This document shows positions 58,929 to 64,000 of a stretch of DNA of 64,000 nucleotides, one piece after another. The position numbers and the translations under genes are program-made. Below the pieces are notes generated by a model. It searched no databases and had not been told where the DNA came from. It was given only the letters and a program-made list of their open reading frames with translations. Numbering within the stretch: the first letter of the stretch is position 1; each line of letters begins with the position of its first letter. The stretch comes from Crossiella sp. SN42 (GTDB lineage Bacteria; Actinomycetota; Actinomycetes; Mycobacteriales; Pseudonocardiaceae): the NCBI RefSeq assembly GCF_023897065.1, contig NZ_JAMHIV010000010.1, forward strand, positions 170,868 through 234,867, written 5' to 3'.

Positions 58929-60334
58929 GCGGGCGACGGGCGGTGCGGGCCGCCGTGCTGAGCCTGGCGCTGCTGGCCGGGTCGCTGGCCGTGCCGGGCA
59001 CCGCGATGGCGCAGCCGCAGGCGCGGCTGGTCTCGGACACGCTGCTGGACTCCTCGGCGCTGTACTTCGTCTCCTACGACGGCGTGGTGAACAACAACTC
59101 CTTCCAGCAGGAGGCGATCCTGACCCACAAGGGGCACCAGTACGCCACCTGGTACACCGCGAGCCGTCACGCGGTGATCGCCCGGCGGCCGGTGGGCGGC
59201 ACCCGGTGGGAGACCGTGACGCTGCCGCACCGGCTCAGCGTCAACGACTCGCACAACGTGATCTCCCTGGGCATCTCGCCGCAGGACGACACCGTGCACG
59301 TCGCGCTGGACACGCACAACACCCGCCTGCACTACCTGAGGTCCACCCCCGGCCTGGCCGGTGGCACGGCGCCCTGGCAGGCGGCCGCCTTCGGCTCGGT
59401 GCGGCGCACCCTCGGCGAGGTCGAGCTGGGCGCGATGACCTACCCGCGGTTCCTGGTCACGCCCGAGGGCAGGCTCCAGTTCAGCTACCGCACCGGCGGT
59501 TCCGGCAACGGCGTCAACGAGCTGGCCGAGTACTCCGGCGGGACCTGGCGCAAGCTCGGCGCCTGGACCTCGGCGACCGGCTCCTACACCGGCCCCAACG
59601 GCGTGGTCTCCGGCACCAGGAACATGTACCTGCACGGCCTGACCTACGACCGGAACGGACGGCTGCACGCGGCCTTCACCTGGCGCGAGGGCAACGCAGG
59701 CGTGCTGTGCGCGCGGGGCGGGCTGACCAACCACGACACCGGCTACGTCTACAGCGACGACCGCGGCCGCACCTGGCGCAACGGCGCGGGCGCGGTGGTG
59801 GGCACCACCGGCGGCACCAGGGTGAGCGTGAACTCACCCGGCGTGGTGGCCGATCCGCTTGGCCCCAACCACGGGCTGATGAACCAGGAGAGCCAGACGG
59901 TCGACGCGGCGGGCACGCCGCACGTGGTGATCAGCTACGTGCCCGGCCGGTTCACCCAGTGCGTCACCGACTACGCGCGGCAGCGGGCCCAGCACGGCCG
60001 CGCCTTCCACCTCGTCCGCGGCGCCGACGGCGGCTGGACCAAACGGGAAGTGCCGATCGCCCCGAACCACACCCAGCGCAGCAAGATCGTCCTTGACCGA
60101 TCGGAAAGCGCTTACTTGATTATGCCCGGCGGCCGGATCGTGGCCGCCAGCAAGGCGAGCGGGTGGACGGACTGGCGGCTGGTGTTCGACGGGGCAGGGC
60201 TGCGCGCCTTCGGCGAGGTCAACGTGGACGCCTCCCGCCTTGCCACCCAAGGGATTGTCTCCGTGCAGTACCAGCAGACCTCCAGTGGCAGCACGCCGTC
60301 ACCGATCCGGGTCGCCGACTTCCGTCTCGGCTGA
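58925..60334 (+). CDS. secreted BNR_4-type beta-propeller, polysaccharide lyase-like
   Basis: Exported protein of 469 residues, signal peptide to about residue 29. The chain is a seven-bladed propeller of the BNR_4 (PF15892) kind: LYFVSYDGVVNNNSFQQEAILTHKGHQYATWYT, LSVNDSHNVISLGISPQDDTVHVALDTHN, YPRFLVTPEGRLQFSYRTGGSGNG, NMYLHGLTYDRNGRLHAAFTWREG, VSNPGVVADPLG-like and HVVISY strands. This fold occurs in ulvan lyases and in enzymes cleaving the rhamnose-alpha-1,4-glucuronate end of arabinogalactan (PL27/GH145/PL42 group). Translation is coupled to GH16 by ATGA. Family reasonably sure; substrate inferred from context. Confidence 0.8.
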   Translation: MSGRRAVRAAVLSLALLAGSLAVPGTAMAQPQARLVSDTLLDSSALYFVSYDGVVNNNSFQQEAILTHKGHQYATWYTASRHAVIARRPVGGTRWETVTLPHRLSVNDSHNVISLGISPQDDTVHVALDTHNTRLHYLRSTPGLAGGTAPWQAAAFGSVRRTLGEVELGAMTYPRFLVTPEGRLQFSYRTGGSGNGVNELAEYSGGTWRKLGAWTSATGSYTGPNGVVSGTRNMYLHGLTYDRNGRLHAAFTWREGNAGVLCARGGLTNHDTGYVYSDDRGRTWRNGAGAVVGTTGGTRVSVNSPGVVADPLGPNHGLMNQESQTVDAAGTPHVVISYVPGRFTQCVTDYARQRAQHGRAFHLVRGADGGWTKREVPIAPNHTQRSKIVLDRSESAYLIMPGGRIVAASKASGWTDWRLVFDGAGLRAFGEVNVDASRLATQGIVSVQYQQTSSGSTPSPIRVADFRLG

Positions 60335-60354
60335 GCACACCACCAAGGATGCCC

Positions 60355-62373
60355 ATGACCAGCAGAGGCCGTCTGTTCCGCTCGCTCGCGCTCACCGCCA
60401 GCCTCGTGCTCGGCGCGGTCCTGCCGGCCGCCGCCGCGCCGAGCGACGCGGTCACCGTGCGCGTCGATCCGTCTTACCAGCAGCAGGAGTTCGAGGGCTG
60501 GGGCACCAGCCTGGTCTGGTTCGCCAACGCCACCGGCGGCTACCCGGAGCCGATCCGCCGCAAGCTGGTGGACCTGCTCTTCGGCGAGGACGGCCTGCGC
60601 CTGAACATCGCCCGCTACAACATCGGCGGCGGCAACGCCCCGGACGTCCGCAAGGACTACATGAAGAAGGGCGCGACCATGGAGGGCTTCTGGAAAGCCC
60701 CTCCAGGCACCACCCAGAAGGACAAGGACTGGTGGCGGCCGGACAACCCCGCGCACTGGAACCTCGACGCCGACGCCAACCAGCGCTGGTGGGTCGATCA
60801 GATCAAGCGGAAGGTCACCCACTGGGAGGCCTTCAGCAACTCCCCGCCCTGGTTCCAGACCGTCAGCGGCTACGTCTCCGGCGGCTTCGACCCGAACACC
60901 GACCAGATCCGCCCGGACCGGGTCGAGGACTTCGCCACCTACCTGGCGCGGGTGAGCGCCCACCTGGAACGCGCGCACGGCATCAAGTTCGGCACCCTCG
61001 CGCCGCTCAACGAGCCGAACACCAACTACTGGGGCACCCAGCTCGGCCCGGACGGCCAGCCCACCGGCGGGCGGCAGGAGGGCGCGCACGCCGGTCCCGG
61101 CCTGCAACAGCAGGTGCTGCTGGCCTCGCGGCGAGCCCTGGACCGGCTCGGCTCGCGCACCGAGGTCTCCGCGATGGACGAGACCAACCCCGGCATCTTC
61201 GCCCGCAACTGGCAGGGCTACGGCCCGGCCCGCGAGGTGATCGGCCAGCTCAACGTGCACACCTACGGCACCGGCCAGCGCACCAGCGCCCGGGACATCG
61301 CCAAGGGCGCGCACCGCGACCTGTGGATGAGCGAGATCGAGGGCACCTGGGGCACCGGCACCGACTACACCGGCATGGAACCCGGGCTGGGCATCGCCAC
61401 CCGCATGGTGGAGGACATCCGCGAGCTGGAGCCCACGGCCTGGGTGCTGTGGCAGCCGATCGAGGACACCGGCCCGCAGGTGAGCGCGGGCAAGAACTGG
61501 GGCAGCATCCACGTGCCGTTCACCTGCACGGCCAAGGACACCTTGCAGACCTGCCCGATCCGCACCAACACCAAGTTCCACACCATCCGCAACTTCACCC
61601 ACCACATCCGGCCCGGCGACCGCTTCGTCAAGACCGACCAGCCCGCCACCGTGGCCGCGGTGTCGCGCTCCGGCGCGCAGGCGAAGGTGGTGCACGTCAA
61701 CAACGGCGCCGCCACCCGCACGGTGACCCTGGACCTGTCCCGGTTCGGGCAGATCTCGCCGCAGGCCTCGGTGACCCCGGTGGTCACCAGCACGTCGGGC
61801 GCGCTGGTGCGCGGCAACCCGGTGCGCGTCAACGGCGGGTCGGCGAAGCTGACCGTGCCCGCGAAGTCGGTCACCACCTTCCTCGTCGACGGCGTATCCG
61901 GCGTGGCCAAGGACGCCGCGCTGATCCAGCCCGGCCACCGGTACCAGCTGGCGGGGGTGGCCAGCGGCAAGTCGATGGCGCCCGCCGCGAGCGGCACCGG
62001 CGTGGTCATCCGCACCAGCGACGCCAGCGCGGCGCAGCAGTGGTCGGTGCGCAAACTGGGCGGCGCCAACGGAAACCGCGAACGGCACGAGATCGTCCAC
62101 GCCGGTAGCGGCACCCGGATCGCGGCCAGGGGCAACGCCGCCGTCCTGGAACGGACGGGCACCCCGGCCAGTCCGGCCGCGCAGTGGATCATGTCGACCA
62201 CCGGCGACGGCAGCTGGACCTTTGTCAACGCCGCCACCGGCCGGGTGCTCGACGTGACCGGGCAGTCCACCGCCGATGGCGCCGCGGTGACCACCGCCGA
62301 CCCCTCCTCCGCGTCCAGCCAGCGGTGGCGGGTGACCGACCAGACATCGCCCGCCCCAGGAACCCTGCAGTAG
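60355..62373 (+). CDS. secreted GH30 endo-beta-1,6-galactanase-like enzyme, second copy
   Basis: Exported enzyme of 672 residues, paralogous end to end with 49699. EGWGTSLVWFANATGGYP, ARYNIGGGNAPDV, FSNSPPWFQTVSGYVSGGFDPNTDQ; acid/base Glu220 in PLNEPN, nucleophile Glu327 in LWMSEIEGT. The same C-terminal ricin-type trefoil (YQLAGVASGKSMAPAAS, WTFVNAATGRVLDVTGQS). ATG 60355 is chosen, six bases after AAGG; ATG 60349 is in frame but badly spaced. It is in one series with GH16 and BNR_4. The two copies may differ in chain-length preference. Confidence 0.87.
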   Translation: MTSRGRLFRSLALTASLVLGAVLPAAAAPSDAVTVRVDPSYQQQEFEGWGTSLVWFANATGGYPEPIRRKLVDLLFGEDGLRLNIARYNIGGGNAPDVRKDYMKKGATMEGFWKAPPGTTQKDKDWWRPDNPAHWNLDADANQRWWVDQIKRKVTHWEAFSNSPPWFQTVSGYVSGGFDPNTDQIRPDRVEDFATYLARVSAHLERAHGIKFGTLAPLNEPNTNYWGTQLGPDGQPTGGRQEGAHAGPGLQQQVLLASRRALDRLGSRTEVSAMDETNPGIFARNWQGYGPAREVIGQLNVHTYGTGQRTSARDIAKGAHRDLWMSEIEGTWGTGTDYTGMEPGLGIATRMVEDIRELEPTAWVLWQPIEDTGPQVSAGKNWGSIHVPFTCTAKDTLQTCPIRTNTKFHTIRNFTHHIRPGDRFVKTDQPATVAAVSRSGAQAKVVHVNNGAATRTVTLDLSRFGQISPQASVTPVVTSTSGALVRGNPVRVNGGSAKLTVPAKSVTTFLVDGVSGVAKDAALIQPGHRYQLAGVASGKSMAPAASGTGVVIRTSDASAAQQWSVRKLGGANGNRERHEIVHAGSGTRIAARGNAAVLERTGTPASPAAQWIMSTTGDGSWTFVNAATGRVLDVTGQSTADGAAVTTADPSSASSQRWRVTDQTSPAPGTLQ

Positions 62374-62397
62374 TCACTTCGACGAATGGACCCTGCC

Positions 62398-64000
62398 ATG
62401 CACAAGTCAACGGTGATGCGTGCACTGCTCATCACCACATCCACAGCCCTGGTCGCCACCGCCGCGGCCTACCCCGCCACCGCCGCCGCACCAGCCCCCG
62501 CACAGGCCGAGCAGCTCGACCGCGGCCTGATCAGCGTGCACACCGGCACCGGCAACTTCCTCAGCTGGCGGCTCGCCACCGGGGAAGCCCCCACCACCGA
62601 GTTCGTGGTCTACCGCAACGGGCAGAAGGTGACCGCGAAACCGGTCTCCGCCACCAACTTCCAGGATCGCGGAGCTGCGGCCGACGCCGTCTACGAGGTC
62701 CGCCCGGTCATCAACGGCATCGAACAGCGCAGCACCGCCACGCCGCCGCTGCGCATGGCCGCACACACCGAAGGCGAACTCGGTGTCACCGCCAGCACGC
62801 GGGATGTGCCCTTGCAGATCCCCCCGGGCGGCTCGACCTCCTCCGGGGCTTACACCTACGAGGCCAACGACGCCAGCGTCGGCGACCTCGACGGTGACGG
62901 ACAGTACGAAATCGTGCTGAAGTGGAACCCCACCAACGCCAAGGACAACGCCCACGCCGGCCACACCGGCAACACCATCCTGGATGCCTACAAACTCGAC
63001 GGCACACGGTTGTGGCGGATCGATCTGGGGCGCAACATCCGCTCCGGCGCGCACTACACCCAGTTCCAGGTTTTTGACTACGACGGCGACGGCAAAGCCG
63101 AGCTCGCGGTCAAAACCGCCGACGGCACCCGCTCGGGCACCGGTCAGGTCATCGGCAACGCCAACGCCGATCACCGTAACTCCAGCGGCTACGTGCTGGC
63201 CGGACCGGAGTTCCTGACCGTCTTCCGCGGCACCGACGGCGCGATCCTGGACACCGAAAGCTATGTGCCGCCGCGTGGCAACGTCGCCGACTGGGGTGAC
63301 AACTACGGCAACCGCTCCGACCGGTTCCTGGCCGGCACCGCCTTCGTCGACGGTTCCAAGCCGAGCATCATCATGGCGCGCGGCTACTACACCCGCGCGG
63401 TGGTCTCCGCCTGGGACTTCCGCAACGGACAGCTCACCCGACGCTGGACCTATGACTCCGGTCGCAGCGGCGGGGCTTACGGGCAGGGCAATCACAACCT
63501 GTCAGTGTCCGATGTGGACGGTGACGGCCGGGATGAGATCATCTACGGCTCGGCCACCATCGATGACAACGGCGCGTTGATGTATCGCACCGGGTTCGGT
63601 CACGGCGACGCCCTGCACGTCAGCGACCTGGTGCCGAGCCGGCCGGGTCAGGAAGTGTTCACCGTGCACGAGTCGGGCAACCAGCCCGCGATGGATGTCC
63701 ACGACGCCCGCACCGGCCAGGTCATCTACCGGGCACCGGCGTGCAACTGCGACAACGGCCGGGGTGTGGCTGCGGATGTGTGGGCCGGTAGTCCTGGTGC
63801 GGAGATCTGGTCGGGTGCGGTGGGCGGGTTGCGCAGCGCGGCCAACGGCAACCAGGTCGCCGCGCGCAAGCCCGGGTCGCAGAACTTCGTGATCTGGTGG
63901 GACGGCGACGCCCAGCGCGAGTTGCTGGACGGTACGCAGATCAGCAAGTACGGCACCGGCGGCGACACCCGCCTGTTGACCGGTTCGGGGGTCTCGTCCA
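62398..64000 (+). CDS. rhamnogalacturonan lyase, PL11, 3' end outside the window
   Basis: The frame opens at ATG 62398 and runs open through the right edge (534 codons seen). Signal peptide about 1-37 (ATAAAPAPAQAEQ). PL11 pattern: QLDRGLISVHTGTGNFLSWRLATGEAP, TEFVVYRNGQKV, ASVGDLDGDGQYEIVLKWNPTNAKDNAHAGHTGNTILDAYKLDG, VFDYDGDGKAELAVKTADGT with calcium-binding DxDGDG loops, GNHNLSVSDVDGDGRDEIIYGSATID, GHGDALHVSD. It cleaves rhamnogalacturonan I. A TTCGACGAAT word lies just before the ribosome region (62379-62388). It ends the run of side-chain enzymes with a backbone-cleaving lyase. Confidence 0.93.
   Translation, partial: MHKSTVMRALLITTSTALVATAAAYPATAAAPAPAQAEQLDRGLISVHTGTGNFLSWRLATGEAPTTEFVVYRNGQKVTAKPVSATNFQDRGAAADAVYEVRPVINGIEQRSTATPPLRMAAHTEGELGVTASTRDVPLQIPPGGSTSSGAYTYEANDASVGDLDGDGQYEIVLKWNPTNAKDNAHAGHTGNTILDAYKLDGTRLWRIDLGRNIRSGAHYTQFQVFDYDGDGKAELAVKTADGTRSGTGQVIGNANADHRNSSGYVLAGPEFLTVFRGTDGAILDTESYVPPRGNVADWGDNYGNRSDRFLAGTAFVDGSKPSIIMARGYYTRAVVSAWDFRNGQLTRRWTYDSGRSGGAYGQGNHNLSVSDVDGDGRDEIIYGSATIDDNGALMYRTGFGHGDALHVSDLVPSRPGQEVFTVHESGNQPAMDVHDARTGQVIYRAPACNCDNGRGVAADVWAGSPGAEIWSGAVGGLRSAANGNQVAARKPGSQNFVIWWDGDAQRELLDGTQISKYGTGGDTRLLTGSGVSS

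Noticed and set aside
60102..60114. GGAAAGCGCTTAC, LacI-like half palindrome about 240 bases before the second GH30 gene
   Set aside because: Inside the BNR_4 reading frame (codons for S-E-S-A-Y) and not fully symmetrical; without expression data it cannot be called an operator.
1..64000. CRISPR arrays, tRNA or rRNA genes, phage integrase or att sites
   Set aside because: No regular spaced repeats, cloverleaf-type sequences, rRNA segments or integrase motifs were noticed on reading; a tool scan was not possible.

Overview
The window is 64 kb of very GC-rich, densely coding DNA. GTG/TTG starts, ATGA/GTGA start-stop overlaps, Tat and Sec exported enzymes, LacI-controlled sugar ABC importers and an ECF sigma/anti-sigma pair all point to a soil actinomycete. 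Pseudonocardiaceae is my best guess, by general impression only. No rRNA, tRNA, CRISPR array or prophage was seen. Most of the window is an accessory region for plant cell-wall breakdown.

Layout. (1) 1-6.5 kb, xylan: the end of a GH10 xylanase, a xylo-oligosaccharide ABC importer (BxlEFG-like), a divergent GH3 beta-xylosidase (BxlA-like) and a secreted CE3-type acetyl xylan esterase behind a CebR box. (2) 6.6-13.6 kb, minus strand: a tightly packed eight-gene unit with a stand-alone adenylation enzyme, a membrane ferric-reductase/FNR-like protein, an ECF sigma factor with zinc-finger anti-sigma factor, two P450s, a TetR regulator and a 3Fe-4S ferredoxin. It looks like a small, uncharacterised biosynthetic or redox cluster. 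(3) 13.7-26.4 kb, pectin and mixed polysaccharides: LacI regulator, PL1, PL10, GH2, GH84, an AA10 LPMO behind a second CebR box, a degenerate DUF6807 protein, a GH43-like propeller and a beta-helix protein. (4) 26.4-28.9 kb: a scar of a MITE and three IS5-type transposase remnants around an alcohol dehydrogenase and an ArsR regulator. (5) 28.9-35.1 kb, minus strand: a sugar ABC operon ending in Gfo/Idh/MocA, DUF6807 and cupin genes. (6) 35.4-45.6 kb: a secreted SnoaL-like protein, an ABC importer with intracellular GH31 alpha-xylosidase and LacI regulator (xyloglucan oligosaccharides likely), and a large secreted GH3. (7) 45.6-49.5 kb: a secreted phosphodiesterase-jacalin protein and a carbonic anhydrase/SulP operon. 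(8) 49.7-64 kb: seven consecutive exported enzymes (two GH30 beta-1,6-galactanase-like, GH115, GH2, GH16, BNR_4 propeller, PL11), which I read as an arabinogalactan / rhamnogalactan side-chain locus.

How the genes work together: exported enzymes cut xylan, pectin, xyloglucan and arabinogalactan, and three ABC systems import the oligosaccharides. None of the three has its own ATPase, so they probably share an MsiK-type ATPase encoded elsewhere. Intracellular glycosidases finish the job. Control appears to be by LacI-type repressors: several distinct palindromes are visible, and a nine-base word (TCGATTCGA) occurs in five intergenic regions, always in the same orientation to the downstream gene. 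The reading frame of the last gene (PL11) was translated by hand from the sequence.
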